From Gossypium raimondii (Eukaryota; Streptophyta; Magnoliopsida; Malvales; Malvaceae), in the NCBI RefSeq assembly GCF_025698545.1, contig NC_068565.1, positions 19,236,848-19,300,847 on the forward strand: a stretch of DNA of 64,000 bases. Direction: 5' to 3'. The position numbers and the translations under genes are program-made. Below are positions 1 to 11,477 of the stretch, one piece after another. The stretch's first letter is position 1; each line of letters begins with the position of its first letter. The notes below the pieces were generated by a model, which saw only the letters and a list, made by a program, of their open reading frames with translations, ran no database searches and was not told the origin of the DNA.

Positions 1-234
1 CCATCGTGCTATTGATTAGAAAGGTGAGTCTAAGCAAGAGTGTGTTTCATGGAAATAAAATTAGGGGCACTCCACTGTAGCAAAAAGGACTGAGTAGCTA
101 AGAAGGTAGTTGTATGCTCTATCCATCTTTTTAGTCAAAATTTTGAGCTTTATGGGTGACTTTTGGTTTAAATTGTGACATGAGTGGGTACTCGACAATT
201 CTTTGTATGCTCCAATATGATTGTCAAGTCAAAG
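1..234 (+). mobile_element. F1-A element, 3' internal segment left of the Ogre insertion
   Basis: Non-coding sequence that matches, with substitutions, the segment just before the 3' LTR of F1-B at about 37083-37310 (shared start ccatcgtgct, then the tgacatg and gagtcaaag landmarks). The match resumes after the Ogre-type element at 16375, so both parts are one F1-A element split by the insertion. The rest of F1-A lies off the left edge. Bases 230-234 (CAAAG) are the left copy of the Ogre target duplication. Confidence 0.75.
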
Positions 235-2808
235 TGTAATACCCAATTTCCCCGGCCCAATAAGAGTAAATACAAAATTTATTAAAGTCCATTTATATTG
301 GCCCAATAGCTCAAAAAAATAAATAAAATAACAGTCCAAAAACAACCCAATTACAATGGCCCAAACTACCAGCCCAATTCGGCCCACTAGCCTAAACACC
401 CAATGACCCAAATAAGCCCAAAACACAAAACGACACATGGAAACCCTAAAGGATCCAGGCGCCACAACCAAACTCTCCACACGTGACGAGCCTCCGTACA
501 CGTGCGCCTTCGCCTCCGTACATGCCACGTCCCCAGCCCCGCACGCCGTACTTGCAAATGGGAAGAAAACGCAGCAGAGAAAACAGAAAAATCGTATTCT
601 TTTTATTTATTTTTCTTTCGGCCTGTAAAACAAAAAGGCAAGGCCTTTGTAACAAGGATAGAGACAAAAAATCAGACATGCATATTGTATACAAAAAATA
701 TAGAGAGAAATCAAAAAGAAAAGAGTTCAAAAGGTGATTCTCTTTTTTTTTTGTGATATTTCCTGTTTCTTTTTCCATTTTTGTTTCCATTTTTTATTTT
801 TGTAAGAAGAAAGTAGAAAAGAGGAGAAGAGAGACTCACCTTAGAGGTGGAAACGCCGGATCCTGGTTCACTCTGCCGTAATCGGAGCTTGGACCGGGTG
901 TAAAGAGGCTGAGGCGGCGCAACTTATGAGTGAAAGGAGATTAGATTTTTTTTAGGTTTTTTTTTCTTTTCGGTTTAGAGTAATGTTAGTTTTAATGTTG
1001 GCTTAAAGGGAAATCATAAAACGTCACCGTTTGGGCCTGATTCAATGGCTCTGAAACGGTGCCGTTTTAGGCCGCGACCCGATGACCCGCCCAGACGCGG
1101 TTAGATCCGCGTGTTCTGGAGTAGGGAGGGATATTTGCGCAACCAGTCCATCCCTTTTCTGTTTTTTTTAGAATCAGTGGTCTTATTTCTTTCCGATTTA
1201 GCCCTGTATTATGCTTTTGTTCCATTTCAGTCCATCTTGCAACACTGCGTTTTGGAGAATCGAAATATTTCCCAATCAAGCCCCCATGTAATACGCGTGT
1301 TACAGCCTGGTCCCCCACTTTTCTTTAATCTCAATCGTTCCCTGTTAATTCGATTTTGTTTGTGATTTAATCCTTCTTGTTATTTAGTTTTTTTAGTAGG
1401 AAATTTATTGTTATTTTTATTATCATACTTATTCTGGATATCGCATTATTTTTTTATATATTTGTTTTTTTATATATATAATTAACTTTATATTTTTATA
1501 GAAAGTTAATTTCAAATAATAATACTTTATATTTATATATATATATAATATGTTTTTTTACTATACGTATGTACATATAATAATACATTATTAATTTCAA
1601 ATGATATTTTTATGTATGGACGCCTTTATTCCTTTTAAATTTGTTGTTTTATTTTAATTTCTATATATATTATTATGATGTATATGCTATTATTTATACT
1701 AGATTTTATTTATATAAATCAAAATGTAGGTATTAATTTTAAGTTATTCACTTTTATTTCATTTAGTTTTTATTTTTCGATAAATCTTTCATTAAAAATT
1801 CATTTAAACCTTTTATTTGTTTTCTTAGTTCTATTACAAAATTGTATAAAATATTTGTATTATTTATTGTTATTATTGTCCTTTTTTGTTTTTAATTGAT
1901 TATGAATTTATGGGTTGCTTAATTTTTAACATGGATGTTTGTATAATATGATTAAAGTCAATGTTTGTATTTGCCTATTATTTGTTAAATTGCCTCTAGT
2001 TTAAGTTTGAATTGTTATTTATCTTTTACATTACATGTATCGTTATTTAATCATGTTCCTTTTGTAAGAGTCAAATTTTATTAAAGCTTCATAATCGTTT
2101 TATTTCATAATCCTTAAAAAAGGGCTTGGCGTTCATAGGTTCTCGAGAGAATTGTGCCCTAACTTACTGGGCTACGATTCTTCTCGATGAATTTAGATAA
2201 TCAAGCGCCCATTTTATTAAAACTATGCAATTATTAAATAAAGTTCTTAAGATTTCAAAACGTTTGATCCTGACTTACTGGATACAACATTTTGTTATCT
2301 CGATTTCGAAATAGAGGCAATGTTTGATGTTTAAGAATTTCGAGATATTGAACCCTAACTTACTGGATTCGGATCTCTCGATTGACTTAAATAATTAAAT
2401 ATCCTTCTTAAAACATATGATTTTCTTAAGAAGGGGACAAATCTAATTTCGAAGATTGAATTGTTGCACCTTAACTCACTGAGTGTGGCAATTTATTTCT
2501 GCGAAATGAGTACATCTTACTATTCAATTTGGTTTATTCAAATTTAAAATTTAAAAGGATCGTATTTTTAAAATCTTTTCAAAATTTCCACTCAAGGACA
2601 AAACAATCAATTCGGTACCAATTTTGGGCGTCACGAAGGCGCTAACCCTTCCTCGTACGTAACCGACTCCCGAACCTGTTTCTCAGGATTTGCAGACCTA
2701 AAATTATTTTCAAGGTGATCCGATCACACCTTAATAAAAGATTGGTGGCGACTCCCATTTTTCATTTTCAAAGTCGATCCCTGTTTTCTAATAAAAATGG
2801 TTTCGACA
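235..2808 (+). repeat. 5' LTR of the Ogre-type element
   Basis: Runs from TGTAATACCC to GGTTTCGACA, 2574 bp, followed two bases later by the primer-binding site. It matches the 3' LTR from 14600 but is about 800 bp longer, because it keeps a segment at about 1837-2602 that the 3' copy lacks, plus about 35 bp near 560-590. The middle (about 1380-2100) is very AT-rich. Bases 2157-2500 hold four degenerate repeats containing a cc(c)taacttactgg core. Several small reading frames here are not supported as genes. Confidence 0.92.
2157..2500 (+). repeat. Four degenerate repeats inside the 5' LTR
   Basis: The core CCCTAACTTACTGG and variants start at about 2157, 2269, 2353 and 2469 (spacings 112, 84 and 116), usually followed within 20-30 bases by a ctcga run. 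The whole array lies in the part missing from the 3' LTR. Confidence 0.6.
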
Positions 2809-2811
2809 GCT

Positions 2812-2830
2812 TGGCGACTCCGCTAGGGAC
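2812..2830 (+). other. Primer-binding site of the Ogre-type element
   Basis: TGGCGACTCCGCTAGGGAC starts three bases after the LTR end. It begins with TGG, as expected for a site complementary to a tRNA 3' CCA end. Ogre elements typically use tRNA-Arg; I did not verify the tRNA partner here. Confidence 0.75.
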
Positions 2831-3429
2831 CCTTAGAGAGGCAAGCCGTAAAATTGATTGCTTTTTGTCCTTTTGTCAAAAATTGAAAATTAATTTTGAA
2901 AACTACGATCCTCTCTTTGCATGTGTTTGTTTATCTACTGTAAATTGAGTTTTATATCTTGGCATCATATTGCATAAAGACTGTTTAGTCTTACCCTTTT
3001 AAGTGGAAGTGAGAAGCTACTCCTTCGTGAGGTTTTCACCTCCGTGCAGGATAGTGGAACACTTTCGGGATACATCCGTACCTATGTCTTCGTGAGATTT
3101 TCATCTCCGTTGAGCCATAGGGAAATGTATTCCCCTGAACCGAACTCGGTCTATATGAGCCTATAATGGGTGAGGATCGGGGAATCTGCTGGTTCGGGTA
3201 CCTCAACTATTAGAACCAAACCACATATAGACAACCTAGGAACCCAACCTAGGTTGAACTCCCCCAAACCCTAGGAATTTCCCGTATAAATGTTTGGTTC
3301 TCTCGTATTTGCTGCGAATTTTGTTTATATGTTATACTGACTTATGGTGTTTTATTGCTATGTTTCCATGTCATTTCATATTCGAAAGAGTGTCGATTCA
3401 AGTTCGATTGCTAAATTAGGAAGTTTGTC
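2831..3429 (+). other. Untranslated leader between PBS and ORF1
   Basis: About 600 bases without a long reading frame. It contains two copies of a 23-bp sequence at 3023-3045 and 3088-3110 (CTTCGTGAGGTTTTCACCTC and a variant), each with a small dyad gagg...cctc. In retroelements this zone normally holds packaging and dimerisation signals; that role is inferred here. Confidence 0.6.
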
Positions 3430-5520
3430 ATGGAGAACGACTTTCTTGATAAGGTGGAGGACAATGCCGTTGTCCGTATATGGTTAGAAGGAATACAATT
3501 AGAGAAGGGAGATAGTCTAGCTCGGGGGTACACGCCAGAATTATGGGACTACACCCGTATCAGTGTGACGCAAAATAGCCTTCAGGAGCTAAAAGAGATA
3601 TGAGATAAGTGGAATGATGAGACCAAGCAGTTGTTCTACTCTAATTATGGAGACTTGAAGTATTTATTGGACATCAAGGTGGATGAGCAATTGTTTCGAG
3701 CCCTAGCTCAATATTGGAACCCTACATATAGCTGTTTCACTTTTGGCAAAGTAGATCTGGTGCCTACGGTGGAGGAATATACGGCTTTACTACATTGTCT
3801 AAGGCTTCAGGTGGATAAAGCATATTCTAGAGCCGCGTACGTCCCGGCATTTTGGAAGAAATTGATGAATATTACTGGCATGAGCGAGCAGTGGATCACG
3901 GCTAGGATCAAGCAGAAGGGGAAGTGTAAATGTATTCCATGAAAGAATTTGTGAGACTTGATTCTAGCGCATCCGGATGGGAAAAAGAAGGTCGATGTGT
4001 TTGCTTTGAGTATTTATGGGTTGGTGATCTTCCCTAGAGCACTAGGGCATGTTGACGAAGCAGTTTCAGATCTCTTTGACCAGTTAGGTAAAGGGGTCAC
4101 GCCTGTTCTTGCGATTTTGGCTGAAACGTTTAGATCTTTGAATGCATGTAGGCGAGCTGGTGAAGGCAGGTTTATAGGCTGTGCGCAATTGTTGCTAGCT
4201 TGGTTCCATAGTCATTTCTGGAGGGTTGACAAGATTTCGTATCGAGTTTTCTCTGAGCATTACTCCCTGTTAAAAGAGATAGTGGCTACACCAAGAAGGG
4301 ATGACATATCGGAAGAAAATTGGATAGCGATTCTTCAAAATCTTCAAGAAAAGGATGTAGAGTAGAGAGCTCCTTGGTTGATTCCTAACAGAATTCTGTA
4401 CCGTTGCGGGGGCTTTGATTGGGTTTCGTTGCTCGAAATTTGGGGAGCCATCGGGTATGCACCTTTGTTGGTACTAAGGTAATAGAATTCAAGACAGTTT
4501 GTGCCAGCAACGCATGGTTTAGCTCAATGTGAGTTCTCGTATCGAGGAGACAATTTTAAGAAAAAGGTAAAAGAAATTTCTCAGGCTTGGAATCAGGTTC
4601 ATAGGATGAAAAGGGTAGCTGCGAGTTTGATGACAACTCCAAAGTACGGTGAGTGGAGAAGTAAGAGAATTAATGATAACGTTCTGGAGTTAAACTTAGA
4701 TGGTGTTTGACCAATGGAAGAGTACCTACAAGTGATCCCATCAGAGTTGGAGATTATAAAACAAGATTTTGAAAAGAGTAATTTAGAGCTCGAAAAGAAG
4801 ATAGAGCGGTTGGAAGAAGAAAAGATGCATTTGAGGTTAGATGCTGATGTTCAAAAATTAGAGGCTGAAAAATTAAGAAAGGGAAATAGTAAAGTCGAGG
4901 AGGACTTGAATAGCTTAAAAACGGATTATAAGAAGTTGCGTTTATCAATGAGAACCGCTCGGCTAGGGAAGACTTCAAAATAGTGGCGATAAGAGATTCG
5001 GGAAGAAAAGGGCAAGGCTGATAGATGGGAAAAGAAATGCCAAGAAACGCAATTGCAAAACGAGGCATTGGAGAGGAATCTGTTAGAAAGTCGGAGTGAA
5101 ACAGATGAATTGAAGGAAAGAATAGCTGAACTTGAAAGGTCTCTTCATCGTTACCGAAATCGTAATACAGCGGTGGAGCTAAGAGCGAGTTTGAGCAAGA
5201 TTGAGGAAATAAAGAAAAGAGTAGAAGAATTAGAGGTGACATTACAAGACTATGAGATGCGGGTTGAATTTTTTGAAGCGAATGAAGAACGTCTTAAAGA
5301 GCAGCTTCACTATTATCAGAGCCAAGTTAGAGATAGAGATCACGTTATGGGAGAAGTCGGGGCCCAGATTTAGGAGGTAGCCGATTACTTGCAGACCTTG
5401 GCAGTACAAGCTGACACTCTGAGCGTAAAATACGAGTTGGAATCAGACCGGGGAAAAGAGCTCGCTTCGCTATTTAGAAAAATTAAAGTTCTGAGCATTA
5501 GGGAAAAACTGTATATATAA
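3430..5520 (+). pseudogene. ORF1 upstream of gag (Ogre-type extra ORF), nonsense-riddled
   Basis: From ATG at 3430 to TAA at 5518-5520 one frame runs for 697 codons with no frameshift but many in-frame stops, including 3601, 3940, 3952, 4363, 4480, 4483, 4708, 4981, 4990 and 5371. The first two thirds form a globular domain resembling the DUF7745-type proteins common in cotton repeats (landmarks RALAQYWNPTYSCF and VEEYTALLHCL). The last third (4714 onward) is charged, leucine-heptad coiled coil. Function is not established; in Ogre elements the ORF1 product is expressed separately from gag-pol. Stops mostly fit C-to-T or G-to-A change at Trp, Gln and Arg codons. Confidence 0.8.
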
Positions 5521-5741
5521 TCTATTTTATGTAAAGAATTTTGTTTTCTAAATGAAGCTTTCTAAATGGAATTGAATTAGAATCGACGCCTTTTTGCATT
5601 CATGCACTGCATTACATTGCATCATATGCATTAAAGTCCACCGAAAGACCCTAATCGGTTAAAATCATTACAGTTAATCTGGAAACTGACAAAAGCTCAC
5701 CAATTAAGCATCAATACGGTACTTGTCGAAAAACTAAGGAA
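5521..5741 (+). other. Spacer between ORF1 and gag
   Basis: About 220 bases with no credible reading frame, separating the ORF1 stop from the gag ATG at 5742. A separate ORF1 followed by a spacer is the usual Ogre layout. Confidence 0.6.
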
Positions 5742-7075
5742 ATGGACCAAAGATTAGAGAAACTGGAGCAAATGCAAAAGGATATGCAAGAACGGTTACA
5801 AGTGCAAATGCAAGAGTGGCTAGATAAAATCCAGGAAGACATGATGGAAAAATTGATCAAAGCTCAAAAAGATGCGATGGCTGAATTGACCCATCTGCTG
5901 ACGGGAGGAGTAGATAAGGGAAAGGACCCTATGGCCAATCCTGGAGAAGGTAATGAGGATCTGTTATATCCTCCAGATTTTACTCTATCAAATGTACAAA
6001 CCCAAGCTAAAATATACCCAAGAAGACCGTCTGTCACAATTAGGCCGCAACAATTACAAACTGGTGTCATGATCCCCATGATTTTCCAGAGAGGATCAAG
6101 TTTGAACGCGGGAGATAACCCAATTAATCCTATCATTCCCGATTTTGATGAAGCAGCCGAAGAAGGAAAGACGAACGTGGAATTGCCAAAACAGTGGGAA
6201 GATAGGTATAAATAGTTGGAGGAAAAATTCAAAGCCTTGGAAAGTGCTGATAGTAATCAGGGAATCGACGCTAAAGATCTAAGCTTAGTCCCAAACTTAG
6301 TACTTCCTCCCAAATTCAAGATGCCTGATTTTGAAAAATACAATGGAACTAGCTGCCCCGAAGCCCGCATCACCATGTTCTGTAGAAGGAAGACTGGCTA
6401 CGTTAACAATGATCAGCTGCTAATAAACTACTTCCAAGACAGTTTCGTAGGGGCAGCGTTTAAATGGTACAATCAATTGAGTCGTACCAAGATTGGTTCA
6501 TGGAAAGACCTAGCACAGGCATTTATGAAACAGTACAGCCATGTAACGGATATGACCCCCGATAGAATTACATTACAAAACTTGGAGAAGAAACCGAGTG
6601 AGAGTTTCAGGTAGTACGCACAAAGATGGAGCTTCTTATTACTTGTTTCTCCTTATTACTTGAACCCTTTACAACCCCCGTATCCTAAATGGCATGATGC
6701 AAGCGCACAATGTGACTACCATGCGGGAATTACAGGGCACTCAATAGAAAATTGTACTGCCTTCAAGAAGCTAGTTGAAAGACTTATTAGCATGGGTGTT
6801 GTCAAGCTTGATGACTCACCTAGCACAGAAAATCCGCTACCCAATCATACTGATAAGGGAGTGAATATGATGAGTGAAAATAGGGGAGAAGGAAGCAAGA
6901 CCAACGTTGCTGAAGTCAAAACTCCGTTGAAATGGGTCTGGAAAGAAATGGCAAGAAGGGGGTTAGTCATTTTGGGTTCTGAGAAGGTTGGGAGACTGAG
7001 AATTACTGTGAATTCCATCATGAAACTGGACACGAAATCCAAAGATGTGAAGAATTTAGAGCTCTGGTCCAAAGC
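5742..7075 (+). pseudogene. gag capsid region, decayed
   Basis: Starts at ATG 5742 with a Met/Gln-rich coiled coil (MDQRLEKLEQMQKDM), then the retrotransposon gag core around 6300-6614 (FKMPDFEKYNGTSCPEA, AFKWYNQL). TAG stops at 6213 and 6612 interrupt the frame. At about 6630-6660 normal gag sequence is lost and the frame passes straight to a CCHC-like knuckle (6711-6755, C-x2-H-x5-H-x4-C), so an internal deletion is likely. A second knuckle-like motif (7007-7048, CEFHHETGHEIQRC) is in a different frame, so a frameshift lies between about 6755 and 7005. Gag would form the virus-like particle and bind genomic RNA. Confidence 0.85.
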
Positions 7076-8755
7076 ATGATGGATAACAATGAGATGGAGT
7101 TCTACGAAGAAGCAGAGGAAAGAAGAAGCATATGCGCGTGGGACTCAGCAACGAGAATCCCAAAAATAAATCATCCTGTGGTCATCATCTCGTGCCCTAA
7201 GAATAATGAAGCTAGGGTTCAGGTGACTCCAAAGGTCATCATTCAGAAACCTGCAAATTTCTCTTACAAAGATAGCAGGAAAGTCTCATGGAAATATGAG
7301 TGTAGCACAACCATCCCAGGAAAGGACATTTCAACTGGTACTGCAGAAAAAGATCAGGGTATAGGTTTTCATACATGTAGTGGGAAGCACTACGACTTGA
7401 TAAACCCTCGAGCAGAACCAACGAAAGAAGAAGCTTCGACAGAAAAGTAAAAGAGAGAAAAAGCAATTGAGCCTGAACCATTGATCAATGAGCCAATAAA
7501 AGAAGAAAAAGCTAAGAAATTCTTAAAATTTCTGAAACAAAGTGAGTACAGTGTTGTGGAGCAACTGCATAAACAACCAACACGTATATCGGTGTTAGCT
7601 TTGCTCTTGAGTTCAGAGGCACATCGAAGTGCGTTGATGAAAGTATTAAATGAGACGTATGTAGCTAATGACATTTTAGTCAGCAAGTTGGATCGGTTGG
7701 TAAACAATATAAGTGCTGACAATTTTATCTTCTTCAATGATGATGCAATACCTTCTGGATGTAGAGGCTCAACTAAAGCTTTGCACATTACTACCCGTTG
7801 TAAAGGGTACACATTGCCGAGAGTTTTGATTGATAATGGGTCTGCATTGAATGTATTGCCCCTGTCCACCCTAAATAGACTACCTGTGGATAGCTCACAT
7901 ATGAAGGCATGTCAGAATATAATGAGGGCATTTGAAGGAAATGAAAGGAGAGTTATGGGAAGAATTGAGGTACCATTGATAATTGGCCCAACCACTTATG
8001 AGGTGGACTTCTTGGTAATGGATATCAAACCTTTCTACAACTGTTTGTTGGGAATACCTTGGATACACTTGGTAGGGGCTGTGCCGTCATCACTTCATCA
8101 GAAGTTGAAGTTAGAGTCAGAAGGTCGATTGGTGACGATAAGTGCTGAAGAAGATATCATCGCGACAGTAACTAATGATGCACCGCATGTGGAGTCTGAT
8201 GATGAGGCACTGGAGTGTCCTTTCCGGTCCTTAGAGTTCGTGAACACAACATTTTATTACCAAGGGAGATAGAATCTCGATACCAAGAATATCCAAGACC
8301 ACGAAGATGGGTCTGCAGTTGATGGTAGGAATGGGAGCCTTGCCAGAAAGAGGCTTGGGAAGGCATCTGCAAGGAAGAATTGAGGCACCAGTACTGAAGG
8401 ACAAGTTTGATCACTTTGGCCTGGGCTACAGACCAGATATGAAACAAAAGAAGGAAATAGAAAAGAGGCAGGAGAGAAGAAGGGCACGTTTGAGCGGAAA
8501 AGAAGTCAAGTGGGAGCCTATGACCTTTCTCCACATATCTAAGACCTTTGTATCGGAGGGGTTTATTCATCCTGAGTGAAGAATGTCCAGAGAAGAAAGT
8601 ATTTCAGAAATGTTGGGAAATGTGCATATCAATGCCCTACATGAAGACACGTGTGAAGAGGGGGTTCTGTTAGATATCCGTCCTTATGAACCTGGGAGTG
8701 TTCTAAACAATTGGACTGAAGAAGAAATGCCTGAAGTTTTTAGAGCTTTCTCAGA
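7076..8755 (+). pseudogene. Aspartic protease region of gag-pro
   Basis: One frame runs 7076-8272 with a single stop at 7448. The retropepsin active site is visible at about 7832 (VLIDNGSALNVLP), followed by the family's GRIEVPL and LLGIPWIH segments. A net one-base shift at about 8250 moves the reading to another frame (8280-8579), then a TGA at 8577 and more coding-like sequence to 8755. The protein would cut the gag-pol polyprotein. The frame ends exactly at a GT donor, described in the next entry. Confidence 0.82.
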
Positions 8756-9003
8756 GTAATATTCAGAACATACTTGTTGTTTTAGCCTAGAGACAATAGG
8801 AAATTCTTTGTGAAACAGGCATATGTTCGAATATCGTTATTCTAATGAAATACACCTTTGCAATTATTTTTTAAGATTCTTTCGAATAATCATCTTGGAT
8901 TCTTTCGTTTCTTTCCAGATCATTCTTTCATTAATTCATACCATATAAGTAAATATTCTTAAAATTCATATTCCATTTGTATATTCCTTGGTACCTATAA
9001 CAG
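8756..9003 (+). other. Putative spliced intron between protease and RT
   Basis: A 248-base segment begins GTAATA after TCAGA and ends ATAACAG before GTCCCT. Unspliced, the protease frame hits TAA at 8757-8759. Removing 8756-9003 joins GA to G, keeps the codon, and moves from the frame of 8307 into that of the RT ORF at 9068. The segment is AT-rich and non-coding. Ogre elements are known to have a partly spliced intron in this position. Splice sites are predicted from sequence only. Confidence 0.7.
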
Positions 9004-10202
9004 GTCCCTAGATATCAACGACGTGAGTGACTCTGCTAGGGACGCGAAAAATCCTTTTGAATGAGACATGTATTTAGAGGGATCTCAGGACTCTGAGGAT
9101 GACATAGATTGTAACTTATCTCCAGACTTGTTAAGGATGGTAGAACAGGAGGAGAAGCAGATCCTACCTCATAGGGAAATGGTGGAGATTGTGACCCTAG
9201 AGGAGGGAAAAGTAGTAAAAATAGGAACGTGCATAACTAAGGAAACGAAGCGAGATTTCATCGAGTTACTTCGAGAATTTAGATATGTCTTCGTATGGTC
9301 ATACCAGGATATGCCTGGGCTAAATACTGACATTTTAGTACATCAGCTTCCTATAAAATAGGGTTGCAAGTGAGTTCAGCAAAAACTCCGGAGAATAAGG
9401 CCTGATGTTGTACTCAAAATAAAGGAGGAAGTGCAAAAGCAGTTTGACGCGGGGTTCCTACAAGTAGTCAAATACTCCGAATGGGTGGTGAACATCGTAC
9501 CCGTCCCTAAGAAAGATGGGAAGGTACGAATGTGTGTAGATTATAGAGATCTAAATAAGGCTAGCCCAAAAGATAACTTTCCCTTGCCTCACATCGACAC
9601 CCTGATGGACAACATGGCAGGCACTCGCTAGTTTCCTTCATGGATGGTTTTTCGGGGTATAACCAGATCAAGATGCATCCTTAGGATATGAGGAAAACCA
9701 CGTTCATAACCCTATGGGGAACTTTCTGTTATAAGGTAATGCCATTTGGGTTGAAAAATGCGGGAGCCACGTACCAGAGAGCCATGGTGACCCTCTTTCA
9801 CGATATGATGCATAAGGAAATTGAAGTATATGTTGACGACATGATTGCAAAATCCCAGACGAAAGAAGAACACGTGCAAGTCCTGAGAAAGTTATTCTTA
9901 AGGTTAAGAGAGTTTCAACTCAAACTCAACCCGGCCAAATGTATATTTGGGGCTAAATCAGGAAAGCTTTTGGGGTTTGTAGTCAGTGAAAAAGAGGTTG
10001 AAATAGACCCGGATAAAGTCAAAGCTATTCAAGAATAGCCTCTCTCGCGTACTAAAAAAGAAGTTAGGGGTTTTTAGGGAGACTAAATTATATAGCACGG
10101 TTCATTTCAAAATTAACTGAGAAGTGTGACCCTATATTCCGTCTCCTTAAGAAGCATAACCCAGGTGTATGGGATGAAGATTGTCAGATAGCTTTTGACA
10201 AA
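9004..10202 (+). pseudogene. Reverse transcriptase domain, frameshifted
   Basis: RT motifs follow in order: VPVPKKDGKVRMCVDYRDLN (about 9490-9550), the MDGFSGYNQIKMHP region (about 9640-9680), TLWGTFCYKVMPFGLKNAGA (about 9706-9765), and the catalytic YVDD at 9829-9840. Breaks seen: TGA 9062, TAG 9359, TGA near 9374, a frameshift at about 9620-9640, TAG 9682, TAG 10036 and a frameshift in a T run near 10070. The catalytic aspartates are present but the protein cannot be made whole. Confidence 0.9.
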
Positions 10203-11477
10203 GTGAAGCAGTATTTATCCAATACCCTAGTACTGTCACCTCCTAGTCAGGATAAACTGTTGATCTTGTATCTGACAGTGTTTGACCACTCCATGAGATG
10301 CGTGTTGGGCCAGCATGATGAGACGGGGCGAAGGGAGAAGGCCATCTATTATCTCAGTAAGAAATTTACTGATTGTGAAATGAGATATTCGCCTATTGAA
10401 AAATTATGTTGTGCCCTAATCTGGACAACGCGGAGATTGAGACAATATATGCTCTACCAGACGACGTGGCTAATTTCAAAGTTAGACCCTTTAAAATATA
10501 TGATGGAGTCAACCGTGCTGAATGGAAGGATGGCTAGATGGAAAATTTTACTCTCTGAATTTGATATAGTATATGTAAATCAAAAGGCTGTCAAAGGGAG
10601 TGCAATAGCAGACTTTTTGGCTAGTAGAGCTCTAGAGGATTATGAGCCTTTAGACTTCGACTTCCCGAATGAGGACTTGATGAACGTGGCAACTGCTGAA
10701 GAGAATTCTCAAGAAAATCATCCTTGGAAGCTGAACTTCGACGGAGCATCAAGCGCTGTAGGTAATGGGATTGGGGCAGTCCTTATATCCCCTAATGGAG
10801 ATCATTACCCTTTTACCAGTAAGTTGGGGTTTGATTGCACTAATAACATGGCCGAGTATGAAGATTGCATTATGGGTATACGGGCTACCATGGAGCAGAA
10901 AATTAAAGTACTAGAGGTATATGGAGATTCAGCATTGGTGATATACCAACTCAAGGGGGAATGGGAAACTAGAGACCCAAAATTAATTTGTTACCGGAGA
11001 TTGGCTCTGGAGTTGATCGAGGAGTTTGACAGTATTACTTTTTGTTATCCTACGCGAGAAGAAAATCAAATGGCTGATGCTTTGGCTACCCTAGCCTCTA
11101 TGATCCAGGTGAACAAACTAGAAGACATGGAGCCTATTCAAATCAGCATTTATGAGACCCCGGCTCACTACTACAGTATTGAGAAAGGGGAAAACGATGA
11201 TCATCCTTGGTACCAAGGTGTACTACAGTATGTGAAGAATCGTGAGTACCCTGATCAAGCAACAGAGAATAATAAGAGGACGTTGAGGAGGCTCGCCATT
11301 GACTACGTCTTAGATGGAGAGATTTTATATAAGAAAGGAAAGGATCAAGTACTATTGAGATACATGGATGCTGTCGAGGCCAAGAGAATTTTGGAAGAAG
11401 TCCATGAGGGTATCTGCGGTACGCACGTCAATGGTTTCATAATGGCCAGACAGATCATGAGGTTCAGGTACTACTAG
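10203..11477 (+). pseudogene. Two RNase H domains and integrase zinc-finger start, one open frame
   Basis: A 424-codon open stretch. Residues about 1-125 are the end of RT and the ancestral Gypsy RNase H (EKAIYYLSKKFTDCEMRYSP), whose usual TDAS catalytic Asp is replaced (LTVFDHS). Residues about 175-300 are a second, archaeal-type RNase H with all four acidic residues visible: D180 in NFDGAS, E218 in NNMAEYE, D242 in YGDSAL, D292 in ADALA. A second RNase H is diagnostic of Tat elements. The frame ends at TAG 11475-11477, where the integrase family normally has Trp; integrase continues in the same frame. Confidence 0.9.

Noticed and set aside
229..790. Several overlapping frames of 60-115 codons on both strands in the Ogre LTR, repeated near 14459-15220
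   Set aside because: They lie in LTR sequence, are repeated in both LTRs with different lengths, and show no domain. Chance frames.
4754..5242. Minus-strand 162-codon frame opposite ORF1
   Set aside because: Mirror of the heptad-rich coiled-coil coding on the plus strand; no domain of its own.
7390..7869. Minus-strand 159-codon frame opposite the Ogre protease
   Set aside because: Shadow of a protein whose retropepsin motif is on the plus strand.
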